Of a stretch of DNA of 58,471 nucleotides, positions 15,251 to 28,700 are shown piece after piece (position 1 is the first letter of the stretch; every line of letters begins with the position of its first letter). The notes beneath the pieces are model-generated. The model saw nothing but the letters and a program-made list of their open reading frames with translations, had not been told where the DNA came from and ran no database searches. Source of the stretch: Mycobacterium colombiense. Its GTDB lineage: Bacteria; Actinomycetota; Actinomycetes; Mycobacteriales; Mycobacteriaceae. The DNA lies in NCBI RefSeq assembly GCF_001672755.1, contig NZ_LZKI01000046.1:1-58471 (forward strand), given 5' to 3'. Both the position numbers and the translations under genes were made by a program.

Positions 15251-18200
15251 GTGGAGCGTGCTGACCGGGCACTTTCTGTAACGCGGGGTCAACTGGATAT
15301 CTGGCTGGCGCAGCAGACGGGCCATTTCGATGTGGCTTGGCAATTGGGTGTGCTCGTACACATTGAGGGCGCAATAGACACCAATTTGTTGCATCAAGCT
15401 ATGCGACACGTGGTGAATGAGGCTGAGAGCCTAAGGGCTTCGTTCTTTGAGGCCGATGGACAGGTCTTCCAGAGGGCCGTCGAATACGACGATGTCGATC
15501 TTGTCTTCTACGATTTGACCGAGTCGCGTGATCCCGAGCGGGAAGTTCGTGAAACGGCTTCATCGATTCAGAACACGCCGATGCCGCTCACCGGCCCGAT
15601 GATCAAATTCGCATTATTCCGGACCGCGCCGGAGGAGTACTACTGGTTCACGACCTGCCACCACATCGCCATCGACGGGATGGGCATTGCGCTGATCGGT
15701 CGGCGGATCGCGGCCATCTACTCCGCGCTCGCCTCCGGGAAACCGATTCCGCCCGCCTTCTTCGGCTCGCTGCATGACCTCGTCAGTGGCGAGTTGGAAT
15801 ACGAGGCCTCGTCCGAATTCGTTGAGGACCAGGAATATTGGACCGCGCACCGCCCCCAGGGCGACGGGGCGGCCTACCCGACGACCGCGCCCGACGATGG
15901 CCGTGACCCGTATGCACCCTCTCCGCCAGTGCAACTGGATCAGTCGGTGGTCGGCACGCTCAAAGCGCTCTCCAAGGCGCTGGGCGTCCGTCGGTCATCG
16001 GTTCTGACGGCCGCCTGCGCTCTTCTGGTGCGCGGCTGGTCCGCCGACGGCTCGGATGAGGTCGTGCTCGACTTCCCGGTCAGCCGGCGAGTCGATCCTG
16101 ATTCGAAGACCCATCCCGGCATGCTTGCCGGGGTTGTACCACTTGTGTTGAATGCCGCGCCGGACACGACGTTCGCCGAGTTCTGCCAGCACGTCGACAC
16201 ACGATCACGAGAAGCGTTGCGGCACCAGCGATTCCCAACACGAACGCTCGACGGCGAAGGCGACTTCAGCGGTCCGAGGCAGGCGCCCAACCGTGTCGTC
16301 GTCAACTTCGTCCCGGCCCGCCTCACGCTCAGCCTCGGCGGCGTGCCGGCCACGGCGAAATACACCAGCTATGGCCCGGTGGGCCACTTCGGGCTGTTCT
16401 TCCTTGGATTCGGCGACCAGCAGTTCCTGAGCACCGTCGGTACCGGGCAACCGTTCTCCAACTTCGACGTTTCGGACCTGCGGGAGCGGCTGCAGCGGAT
16501 CCTGGCGGCGATGGTGGCCCACCCCGAAGGGCACTTGTCGTCGTTGGACGTGCTGCATGCAGATGAGCATGCCCGGTTGGAAGAGGTTGGAAACACCGGG
16601 GTTTTGACCGAGCCGGTGGATTCGCCGATGTCGGTGCCGGAGTTGTTCGCCACGCAGGTGGCCCGCGTGCCCGACGCGGTGGCGCTGGTGTGCGAGGGCC
16701 TTTCGGTGACCTACCGGGAGCTGGACGAGGCGTCGAACCGGTTGGCGCATTGCCTGCTGACCCACGGTGCGGGCCCGGGACAGACTGTGGCGCTGCTGTT
16801 TTCGAGGTCGGCCGAGGCCGTCGCGTCGATCCTGGCGGTGCTCAAGACCGGCGCCGCGTATCTGCCCATCGATCCCTCGTCGCCCAAGACGCGGATCGAC
16901 TTCATGCTTGCCGATGCCCGGCCGGTCGCCGCGGTGACGGCCGGGAACCTGGCTGAACGGTTCGACGGCCACGGGCTGACCGTCGTCGACACCGCCGATC
17001 CTGGGATCGACGCCCAGCCCGCCACGGCACTGCCGATGCCGAATCCTGCCGATATCGCCTACCTGATCTACACCTCGGGAACCACCGGCGTACCCAAAGG
17101 CGTTGCGGTGACTCATCGCAACGTCACTGCGCTGATGGGCACGCTGGATGCGGGTCTGCCGGCCGAAGGGGTGTGGTCGCAGTGTCACTCGTACGCATTC
17201 GACGTGTCGGTGTGGGAGATGTTCGGCGCGCTGCTGCGCGGCGGACGCGTGGTGGTGGTGCCTGAGGACACAACCCGATCGCCCGAAGAACTCCACGACG
17301 TCCTGGTGGCCGAGGAAGTCAGCGTCCTGACCCAGACGCCGTCGGCGGTCGCGATGCTGTCGCCCGAGGGCCTGGAGTCCGTGTCACTGGCGGTGGTCGG
17401 GGAGGCCTGCACGCCCGAGGTGGTCGACCAGTGGGCGCCCGGACGGGTGATGGTCAACGCCTACGGCCCCACCGAGACGACCATGTGTGTCGCGATCAGT
17501 GCGCCGCTGGCGGCGGGATCCGGCGTGCCGCCCATCGGTTCCCCGGTGCCCGGCGCGGCCCTGTTCGTCCTCGACGGCTGGCTGCGACCGCTACCACCCG
17601 GAGTCGTCGGCGAGCTGTACGTCGCCGGCGCCGGAGTGGCCGGTGGCTATGTCGGCCGAGCCGGGCTGACGGCGTCGCGGTTCGTGGCGTGCCCGTTCGG
17701 CGAGCCGGGCGCGCGCATGTACCGCACCGGCGACCTCGCGTCCTGGGGCCCCGATGGCCAGCTGCAGTATCTGGGTCGCGCCGACGAACAGGTCAAGATC
17801 CGCGGCTACCGCATCGAACTCGGCGAGGTCCAGGCCGCGCTGGCCGCACTCGACGGTGTCGACCAGGCCGTGGCAATCGTCCGCGAAGACCGACCGGGCG
17901 ACAAACGACTGGTCGGTTACGTCACCGGGACCGCCGACCCGGCCGGGGCGCGCGCCGCGCTGGCCGAACGGCTCCCGACGCACATGGTGCCGACCGCGGT
18001 CGTGGCACTCGAGGCGCTGCCCCTGACGGTCAACGGCAAGCTGGACACCCGCGCGCTGCCGGCACCCGAGTACACCGCGCGCGAGTATCGCGCCCCGGGC
18101 AACGCGGTCGAGGAGATCCTGGCCGGCATTTACGCCGAGGTGCTCGGTGTGGACCGCGTCGGCGTCGACGAGTCGTTCTTCGAGCTCGGCGGCGACAGCA

Positions 18201-19740
18201 TCCTGTCGCTGCAAGTCGTGGCGCGAGCGCGCGCCGCCGGGCTGACGTGCCGGCCGCGAGACGTGTTCGTCGAACAGACCGTGGCCCGGCTGGCCCGGGT
18301 GGCCGGCGTCGCCGACGGGACGGCCGGTGAAATCGACGAGGGCGTCGGACCGGTGCTGGCCACCCCGATCATGCGGTGGCTGCAGGGCATCGAAAGCACC
18401 GGCGGTCCGATCGGCGAGTTCAACCAGACCGTGATGGTTCAGGCCCCCGGCGGGGTGACCGAGGCCGACGTCGCAATCGTGTTGCAGGCCTTGGTGGATC
18501 GGCACGCCATGCTGCGGCTGCGCGTCGACGACGACGAAGCGGGCGGCTGGTCTCTGCAGGTGCCCGAACCGGGGTCGATGCGCGCCACCGATTGCCTGCA
18601 ATCGGTGGACGAGCTGAGCGACAAGGTGCTGCTGGAAGCGCGGTCGCGGTTGAACCCGGCCGCCGGAGCGATGCTGAGCGCGCTGTGGGTCGAGTCCACC
18701 GGCCAGCTGACGGTGATCATCCACCACCTGGCCGTCGACGCGGTGTCGTGGTGGATCCTGTTGGAGGACCTCAACATTGCCTGGGCGCTGCACAGCGCCG
18801 GGCAACCGGTGGAGCTGCCGCCGACGGGCACGTCCTTTGCCCGGTGGTCGACGCTGCTGGCCGACCACGCCCACCGCCCCAACGTCGTGAGCCAGCTGAG
18901 CGCCTGGAAGAAGGTGGCCGCGACTCCCGCCGCCCTGCCCGCGGCCGACCCCGAGCTGGATACCTACGCCTCCGCCGGGCGCTTGTCGCTGCAGCTCGAT
19001 GCCGAGACCACCGGGGCGCTGATCAATGACGTGCCCACGGCGTTCCACGCCGGCATCCAGGACATCCTGTTGATCGCGTTCGGCCTGGCCTGGGCCGAAT
19101 TTCTCGGTGAGACAGCCGATTCGATCGGCATCGACGTCGAGGGCCACGGGCGCCACGAGGAACTCGCCTCGGACGTCGACCTGTCCCGCACCGTCGGCTG
19201 GTTCACCACCAAGTACCCGGTGTCGCTGGGCCTGGCCGGGCTGAGCTGGGCGCAGGTGGCGGCCGGTGACCCGGCACTGGGCCCGGTGATCAAACACGCC
19301 AAGGAGCAGCTGCGGGCCCTGCCGGATCCGCTGACCTATGGGCTGCTGCGCTATCTCAACAACGAGGTCGAGCTGACCGGGCCCGACCCGTCGATCGCCT
19401 TCAACTACCTGGGACGCCAAGGCGCAGCGTCCGATTCGGCGGGGGAGGGCTGGCGGATCAGCCAGGACGGGCTGTCCCTGATCGGCGCCGCCGCGGCGGT
19501 GCCGATGCCGCTGATGCACACCGTCGAGGTCAACGCCGGCACCATCGACACCGCCACCGGCCCACACCTGCATGCCGAATGGACTTGGGCGACTTCGGTT
19601 CTCGACGCAAGTCAGATCACCCGGCTGAGCCGGCTGTGGTTCGAGGCGCTGGCCGGCGTGTGCGCGCACGTGCGTGCCGGTGGGGGCGGACTGACCCCGT
19701 CGGACATCGCGCCTGCCCGCCTGAGCCAGCAGCAGATCGA
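15251..19740 (+). other. NRPS module 1: C(starter)-A-T-E
   Basis: The C domain (residues about 5-440) stands at the protein start, as in lipopeptide synthetases, and differs from all the other C domains. The A domain signature positions read D-V-W-T-A-V-A-M-C-K (D651, K930). T1 carries S983. E1 (about 1035-1490) has [11 protein letters not shown] at 1158, where the other two E domains have [11 protein letters not shown]. Predicted residue: acylated D-amino acid. The same pocket letters recur in A8, and A4 differs at only two positions. Confidence 0.88.
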
Positions 19741-22700
19741 CGAACTGCAACGCCGGCACCACGTCGCCGACATCCTGCCGCTGACCCCGCTGCAGCAGGG
19801 ATTGCTGTTCCACTCCAGCACCGCGCAGGGCAGCGACGACATGTACGCGGTGCAACTGGATTTCACGCTGACCGGACCGCTGGACCCCGACCGCCTGCGC
19901 GACGCGGTGCACACCGTCGTCAACCGGCATCCGCACCTGGCGGCCCTGTTCTGCGAGCAATACGACGAGCCGGTGCAGATCATTCCTGCCGATCCCGTCG
20001 TCGCATGGCGATACCTCGATCTCGACGGCACCGACGAGGCCGAAGCCGGCGAGCTGATCGAGCAGCTGTGCGTTTCCGAGCGCGCCGCGGTGCGCGACCT
20101 CGCCGGCCAGCCGGCGTTCCGGGTGGCGCTGATCCGCACCGCCGACCGCAGGCACCGGTTCCTGCTGACCAATCACCACATCCTGCTCGACGGCTGGTCA
20201 TTGCCGATCCTGCTGCGCGAGATCTTCACCAGTTACTACGGCGAGCGGCTGCCCGCCGCGGGTTCCTACCGGGCGTTCCTCACCTGGCTGGCCGGTCGCG
20301 ACCTCGACGCCGCCCGCGAGGCCTGGGGTGAGGTGCTGTACGGCTTCGAAACCCCAAGCCTGGTTGCACCGGACGGCCGATTGGGACACGGCAGCCGCGG
20401 CTTCGAAAAGACCTGCGTGCCTGAGCAAACCACCAAGGCGCTCACCGAGCTGGCGCGCTCATGCCACACCACGGTCAGCACCGTTCTGCAGGCCGCCTGG
20501 GCGGTGGTGCTGACGTCGCTGACCGGTCAGCACGACGTCGTCTTCGGCACCCCGCGGTCCCGCGTCGGCCAACTGGAGGTCGACGACGCCGAATCGATGG
20601 TGGGATTGCTGATCAACACGGTGCCGGTGCGCGCCGACATCAGCCCGACGACCACCACCGCGGAACTGCTGGCCCAGTTGCAGAACAGCCACAACGATGC
20701 GCTCGAGCATCAGCACTTGGCGCTCAGCGAGATTCACCGCGTCACCGGGCACGACCAACTCTTCGACACGCTGTTCGTGTATGAGAACTACCCCGTCGAA
20801 GACGGCATGACGCTGGGCGCCGACGGGCTGGCCATCGCCGAGATCACCAACCGCGAGTACAACCACTACCCACTGACGGTGGAGGCGCTGCCCGGCAGTG
20901 AGCTCGGCCTGCACGTCGAATACGACGCCGAGGTGTTCGACACCGCCGAAATCGCCTCGCTGCTGGACCGATTCCAGCGTGTGCTGGTGGCGATGACCAC
21001 CGATCCCGCCCAGCGCCTGTCGACGGTCGAGCTGCTGGCTCGCAATGAGCGCGAGCTGGTGCTCTCGCGGTTGTCGGGCGCCGGCGTCACCGGGCCGATC
21101 GGGGTGGCGCCGGAGCTGTTGGCCTCCGCGCTGGCGACCGCCCCGGAAGCGACGGCGGTGGTCGACGGTGATCGGGAGCTGTCGTACCGCGAACTCGACG
21201 AATGGTCAACGCGGCTGGCGCGCAAGCTGATCGACGCGGGTGTCGGTCCGGAGCGCGCCGTCGGCGTGGCGATGGGCCGGTGCGCCGAACTGGTGGTCGC
21301 CTGGTGGGCCGTGGTCAAGGCCGGTGGCATCCACGCCCCGGTGGACCTCGACCATCCGGTCGACCGCGTCGCCTCCGTGCTGAACTCCGTTGACGCGGTG
21401 TGCGTGCTGACGAATGGCACCGATGAGGTCGCCGGTGCCGGGTCGCGCCCGGTCGTGCGGATCGACGGGCTGGACCTGTCCGCGCACAGCTCCGCGCCGA
21501 TCACCGACGCCGACCGTCTGGCACCCCTGACCGCGCACGACTCCGCCTACGTGATCTTCACATCGGGCTCCACCGGCACGCCGAAGGGTGTGCTGGTGAG
21601 CCATGCCGGTCTACTGGGATGGGCCGCGGCGCAATGCAAGTCGTCTGGCTTGGACTCCGACACGCGGGTGCTGATGGTGGCCTCGCCGACCTTCGACGCG
21701 TCGGTCGGCGAGATGTCGATGGCCGCCGCGTCGGGGGCCGCGTTGGTGGTGGCACCGCCACAGGTGTACGCCGGCGAGCCGCTGACCGCCCTGCTACAGA
21801 GCCAGCGGGTCAACGCGGCATTCCTGACCCCGACGGTGCTGTCGTCGCTGGATCGCGCCCGGCTGCCCGGCTTCGACAAGCTGATGATCGGGGGCGAGGC
21901 CTGCCCCAAGGAACTGGTCGCCGCCTGGGCGCCCGGGCGGCGGATGTTCAACGTCTACGGCCCGAGCGAGACCACCGTGTGGGTCACCTCCAGCGCGCCG
22001 CTGTCGGCAGACGGCCCGGTTCGCATCGGCACCCCGCTTCCTGGGGTGTGCGCGGTCGTGCTCGACGCCTGGCTGAAGCCGGTTCCGGTCGGCGTGATGG
22101 GCGACCTGTATGTGAGCGGGCCGGCGCTGGGGCACGGCTACCTGGGGCGGGTGGACCTGACCGCGGAACGGTTCGTGGCCAACCCATTTGGCGCTCCAGG
22201 TGAGCGGATGTACCGCACCGGCGACCTGGTGCGCTGGACCCGCGAAGGCGACTTGGACTTCGTCGGTCGCGCCGACAGCCAAATCAAGCTGCGCGGCCAG
22301 CGCATCGAGCTCGGCGAGATCGAGAACACCTTGCTGGCCTGCCCGCAGGTCACTCAGGCCGCCGTCACTGTGCGCGACGGCGGCACCGGTTCCCATCTGG
22401 TCGCCTACGTCACGCTCGACCACACCATCAGCGCCGACCATGACGAGGACAACGTCGAAGAGTGGCAACAGCTTTACGACGACCTCTACGGCGCCGACCT
22501 CGAGTCCGGCTTCGGCGAGGACTTCCGCGGCTGGAACAGCAGCTACACCGGCGACGCCATCCCGCTCGAGGAGATGGTCGAGTGGCGCGCCGCCACCGTG
22601 GACCGGATCAACGCCCTGCAGCCGCGGCGTGTCCTCGAGATCGGTGCGGGCTCGGGGTTGCTGCTGTCGCAGATCGCCCCGCAGGCGCAAGAGTATGTGG

Positions 22701-25700
22701 CCACCGATTTCTCGCCGGTGGCGATCGAGAACCTGGCCCGCTCGATGGAGCGGCTGCAGCTGCCGTGGCGCGACCGGGTTGAGCTGCGAACCCAACCGGC
22801 CCACGTCACCGACGGGCTGCCGCGCGGCCACTTCGACACGATCATCCTCAACTCGGTCGTTCAGTACTTCCCCAACGCGGGATACCTGGCCGAGGTCATC
22901 GACAACGCCATGGAGCTGCTGGCCCCCGGCGGGACCGTGTTCGTCGGTGACGTCCGCAACCACAGCCTGCAGGGCGCGTTCCAGACCGCGATCGCGCTGG
23001 CCCGCGGCGGCACCTCGGCCACCGAGGCAGCCGAACTCCGCAAGCGGGTACGCCACGCCATGCTCGGTGAGACCGAATTGCTGTTGGCTCCCGAGTTTTT
23101 CACCACCTGGGCCGTCAACTGCCCGTCGGCCGGTGGCGTCGACATCCAAGTCAAACGTGGATTCGCCGACAACGAATTGAACCGGTACCGCTACGACGTC
23201 GTCATCCGCAAAGCGCCGGCACCCGTGCGCTCCGTCGCCGGCGCACCCACCTGGTCGTGGACCGAATGCGCGGGCTTGGACGGCCTGCGCGACGTGTTGG
23301 CGTCCCAACGGCCCGCCGTCGTCCGCGTCACCGACATCCCGCACGCCGGCGTCATCGCCGACGTCCGCGTCGAAGCAGCGCTCGCCGAGGGGCAACCCGT
23401 GGCCGACGCGCTCGCCCAAGCCGACTCCGTCGCCGACGCCGCGGTCGCCGAAGAGGTGCACCGCATCGGCGAGTCGCTCGGATATCGCGTTGCGGTGACC
23501 TGGGGCGCCCAATCCGGCACTCTGAGCGCCGTTTTCGTCGATGCCGCCGACACCGCACCCCTGACGGATCTCTACTTGCCGCCCACCGGGATCCGGCGCC
23601 GCACCAGCCACGCCAACGACCCGCGCACCAACACCAAGATCGGCGAGGTGCGCGAGCGGCTGAGCGCGTGGCTGCCGGAATACATGGTGCCGACGCACAT
23701 CGTGGCGCTGGAGGAATTCCCGATGACCTCATCGGGCAAGCTCGACCGCAAGGCCCTCCCGGAACCGGAATACCAGGACGTGGACCGTTATCGCGCCCCG
23801 GCCACCGCGGCCGAGGAGATCCTGGTGGGCATCTACGCCCAGGTGCTCGGCCTGGAACGGGTAGGCGTCGACGACTCGTTCTTCGACCTGGGTGGCGATT
23901 CCCTGTCGGCCATGCGCTTGATCGCCGCCGTCAACACCAGCATGAACTCGGATCTCAGCGTGCGCGCCGTGTTCGAGGCGCCGACCGCGGCAGAGCTCGC
24001 GCTCCTGGCAAGCGGCGACGGTGATCGGCCGGAACCGTTGGTGGCGGGGGAGCGCCCGGCGGTGATTCCGCTGTCGTTCGCCCAGACCCGACTGTGGTTC
24101 ATCGACCAATTCCAAGGGCCCTCACCGATTTACAACGTCACCGTTGCGTTGCGGCTGCGCGGGGAGCTTGACGCGGACGCGCTCGCCGCGGCGCTGGCCG
24201 ATGTGGTGGGCCGCCACGAGAGCCTCCGCACGGTGTTCGCGGCAGCGGACGGAATACCGCAGCAGGTGGTTATTCCCGCCGAGCAGATCGGCTTCGGCTG
24301 CGAGGTCATCGATGCCCGCGGCTGGCCGGAGGACCGGGTGCGTGAACGCATGGCGGCAGCGGCTCAGTACGCGTTCGACCTGTCGAGCGAAAGCCCGTTA
24401 CACACAGAGCTTTTCACCGTCAACGACGACGAACACATGCTGGTGGTCGCGGTGCACCACATCGCCGCGGACGGCTGGTCGATCACGCCGTTCGCGCGCG
24501 ACCTGGGCGTGGCATACGCCAGCCGGTGCGAGGGGCACGCCCCCGACTGGCCGCCGCTGGCGGTGCAGTACGTCGACTACACGCTCTGGCAGCGCGCGTA
24601 TCTGGGCGACGTGGAAGACGGCGGCAGCCGCATCGCCGCGCAGCTCGACTTCTGGGCAGACGCTCTGGCCGGGCTGCCCGAATGCCTGCAGCTGCCCACC
24701 GACCGGCCCTACCCGCCGGTCGCCGACCACCGCGGCGCCCGCCTGGCGGTGGACTGGCCGGCCGAGCTGCAGCAGCAGCTGCGCCGGGTGGCGCGCGAGC
24801 ACAACGCGACCAGCTTCATGGTGATCCAGGCCGCGTTCGCCGCGCTGCTGTCCAAGATGAGTGCCAGTGACGATGTGGCCGTGGGCTTCCCGATCGCCGG
24901 GCGCCCCGAGCCCGCGCTCGACGAGCTGATCGGGTTCTTCGTCAACACCCTGGTGCTGCGCGTCGACGTCGCCGGGGACCCGACCTTCGCCGAGCTGCTG
25001 GCCCAGGTGCGCCGGCGCAGCCTGGCGGCCTTCGAACACCAGGACGTGCCCTTCGAACTGCTGGTGGAGCGGCTCAACCCCACCCGAAGCATGACCCATC
25101 ACCCGCTGATTCAGGTCCTGTTGGGCTGGGAGAACTTCCCCGGGGAGGTCAGCGCCCCCGCGGCCGGGCTGGCACTGGGTGACCTGCAGGTCACCCCGAT
25201 GCCGTTGCACACCGACACCGCCCGCATGGATCTGACGTTCTCCCTGGCCGAACGGTTCACCGAGTCCGGTCAGCGCGCGGGCATCGCCGTGACGGCCGAA
25301 TACCGCACCGACGTGTACGACGCGGACACGGTCCAGGCGATGATCGAGCGGCTGCAACGGCTCTTGACCGCGGTCACCGCCGAGCCCGAGCGGCGGCTGT
25401 CCTCGGTGGATCTGCTGGATGCCAGCGAGCACGCCCGACTGGCGAAGTGGGGTAACGGGGCCATCCTGGCCGAGCCGGTGGAACCGGTGACGGTGGCGGG
25501 GTTGTTCGCCGCGCAGGCGGCCCGCACCCCGGACGCGGTGGCGCTGACGTTCGAGAACCGGTCGATGACGTACCGGGAGCTCGACGAGGCCGCCAACCGG
25601 TTGGCGCACCTGCTGGCCGAGCGTGGCGCCGGCCCGGGAGAGTTTGTCGCGCTGCTGTTTTCGCGCTCGGCCGAGGCGATCGTGTCGATCCTGGCGGTGC

Positions 25701-28700
25701 TCAAGTCAGGGGCGGCGTATCTGCCGATCGATCCCGCGTTGCCGGCCGCGCGCGTCGAGTTCATGCTCACCGATGCCGCGCCGATGGCCGCGGTCACCAC
25801 TGCCGACCTGGCCGGCAGGTTCGACGGCTTCGACCTGATCGTCATCGACGCGGCCGACCCGGCGGTGGCGAAACAGCCCAGCACCGCGCCGCCCGCCCCG
25901 GCGCCCACCGACCTGGCTCACATCATCTACACGTCGGGCACCACCGGGGTGCCCAAAGGCGTTGCGGTAACCCAACACAACGTCGCGCAGCTGTTCGACG
26001 ACCTGCGCCTCGGTTTCGCGCTGTCGGCCGAGCAGGTGTGGACCCAGTTCCACTCGTATGCCTTCGACTTCTCGGTGTGGGAGATCTGGGGAGCGCTGCT
26101 GCACGGCGGCCGGCTCGTCGTCGTGCCCGATTCGGTGTCGCGTTCACCCGAAGAGTTCCATGCTCTGCTGGTCCGCGAGGGCGTCACGGTGCTGACCCAA
26201 ACCCCTTCGGCGGTGGGGTTGCTGCCCACCGACGGCCTGGACGGGACGTCGTTGGTGATCGGCGCCGAGCCCTGCCCGCCCGAGCTGGTCGACCGCTGGG
26301 CGCCGAACCGGGCGATGGTCAACGTCTACGGCCCCACCGAGACCACGATGTGGGCCTGCAAGAGCACGCCGCTGAAGGCCGGGTCGGGATTTCCGCCGAT
26401 CGGCTCGCCGGTGACGCGCGCGGCGTTCTTCGTCCTGGACGAGTGGCTGCGCCCGGTGCCCGCCGGCGTGGTCGGCGAGCTGTACCTGGCCGGCCAGGGC
26501 GTCGGCGTCGGGTACTGGCGTCGCCCCGGGCTGACCGCGTCGCGGTTCATGGCCTGCCCGTTCGGCGAACCCGGCACCCGCATGTACCGCACCGGCGACC
26601 TCGTCTGCTGGGGCCCGGACGGACAGCTGCGCTACTTCGGCCGCGCCGACGAGCAGGTCAAGATCCGCGGCTACCGCATCGAACTCGGCGAAATCCAGGC
26701 CGCGCTGTCCGCGCTCGACGGGGTCGAGCAGGCCGTCGTCGTCGCCCGCGAGGACAGCCCCGGCGATAAGCGCCTGGTGGGTTATGTCACCGGGTCGGCG
26801 GATCCCGGCACGGCGCGCGCCGCGCTGGCCGAGCGCCTCCCGGCCTACATGGTCCCGGCCGCGGTGGTGGTGCTCGACGCGCTGCCCGTCACGGTCAACG
26901 GCAAGCTCGACGCCCGCGCCCTGCCGGCGCCCGACTACCGGGCCGTCGACAACTACCGCGCCCCGAGCACCGCGGTCGAGGAGATCCTCGCCGGCATCTA
27001 CGCCCAGGTTCTGGGCGTCGAACGGGTCGGCGTGGACGACTCGTTCTTCGACCTGGGCGGCGATTCGCTGTCCACCATGCGCCTGGTCACCGCGATCAAC
27101 GCCGCGCTGCACAGCGACCTTCCGGTGCGCGTCGTCTTCGAGGCGCCCACCGTCGCGCAGCTGGCACCGCGGGTCGCGGAGAATGCCGGCGGCCTGGAGC
27201 CGCTGGTGGCCGGTGAGCGGCCCGCGGTAGTCCCGTTGTCGTTCGCGCAGAACCGGTTGTGGTTCGTCGACCAATTCCAGGGCCCCTCACCGCTGTACAA
27301 CATGGCGGCCGCGCTGCGGCTGCGCGGGCAGCTCGACACCGAGGCCCTCGGCGCGGCGCTGGCCGACGTGGTGGCCCGCCACGAAAGCCTGCGCACCCTG
27401 TTCCCGGCGCACGAGGGAACCCCCCAACAGGTGGTGGTGCCCATCGAGAGCGCCGAATTCGGCTGGAATGTCGTCGACGCCACCGCATGCTCGGCCGGCC
27501 AGCTGGACGACGCGATCAAGGCGGCGACTCGCTACACATTCGACCTGGCAGCCGAAATCCCCATGCGGGCACAGCTTTTCGCGGTCGCTGCGGACGAGCA
27601 TGTGCTGGTGATCGTGGTGCACCACATCGCCGCGGACGGCCTGTCGCTGACGCCGCTGGGCGCCGATTTGAGCGTGGCCTACACCAGCCGGTGCGCCGGA
27701 CACACCCCTGGCTGGACCGAATTGGCGGTGCAGTACATCGATTACACCTTGTGGCAGCGGGCCCAATTCGGTGACCTCGCCGACAGCACCAGCCGCATCG
27801 GCACCCAGCTGGCCTACTGGGAGCAGGCGCTGGCCGGCATGCCCGAACGGCTGCAGCTGCCCACCGATCGGCCCTACCCGCCGGTGGCCGATCAGCGCGG
27901 TGACAGTGTGGTCGTGGACTGGCCGGCCGAGCTGCAGGAGCAGGTGCGCCGCCTGGCTCGCGAACACAACGCGACCAGCTTCATGGTGGTGCAGGCCGCC
28001 CTGGCGGTGCTGCTGTCCAAGATCGGCGCGAGTTCCGATGTGGCGGTGGGCTTCCCGATCGCCGGGCGGCGCGATCCCGCCCTCGACCAGCTGGTCGGGT
28101 TCTTCGTCAACACCCTGGTACTGCGGGTCGACCTGGCCGGCGACCCCAGCTTCGCCGAACTGCTGCAGCGCGTACAGGCGCGCAGCCTGGCGGCGTTCGA
28201 GCACCAGGACGTGCCGTTCGAGGTGCTGGTGGAGCGGGTCAACCCGACCCGGAGCCTGACGCACCACCCGCTGGTGCAGGTGATGTTGGCCTGGCAGAAC
28301 TTCGCCGGGCATGACGACCCGGCCGCCGGTCTGGCGCTGGGCGACCTCGAGGTCACCTCCGTGCCGGTGGAGGACCAGTCGGCCCGCATGGACCTGGTGT
28401 TCTCGCTGGCCGAGCGCTGGAACACCGCCGGCGAAGCCGCCGGCATCGGCGGGCGGGTCGAATTTCGCACCGACGTGTTCGACGCGGCCACCATCGAGAC
28501 GCTCATCGCGCGGTTGCAGCGGGTGCTGACGGCGATGACCGCCGATCCCACGCACCTGCTGTCGTCGGTGGACCTGCTCGACGAGGCCGAGCACGCCCGC
28601 CTGAAAGAGCTTGGCAACAACGGTGTTCTGACCGGGCCTGCAAGCGCACCCGCGTCGGTGCCCGAACTGTTCGCCACCCGGGTCGCCGCCGCGCCGGACG

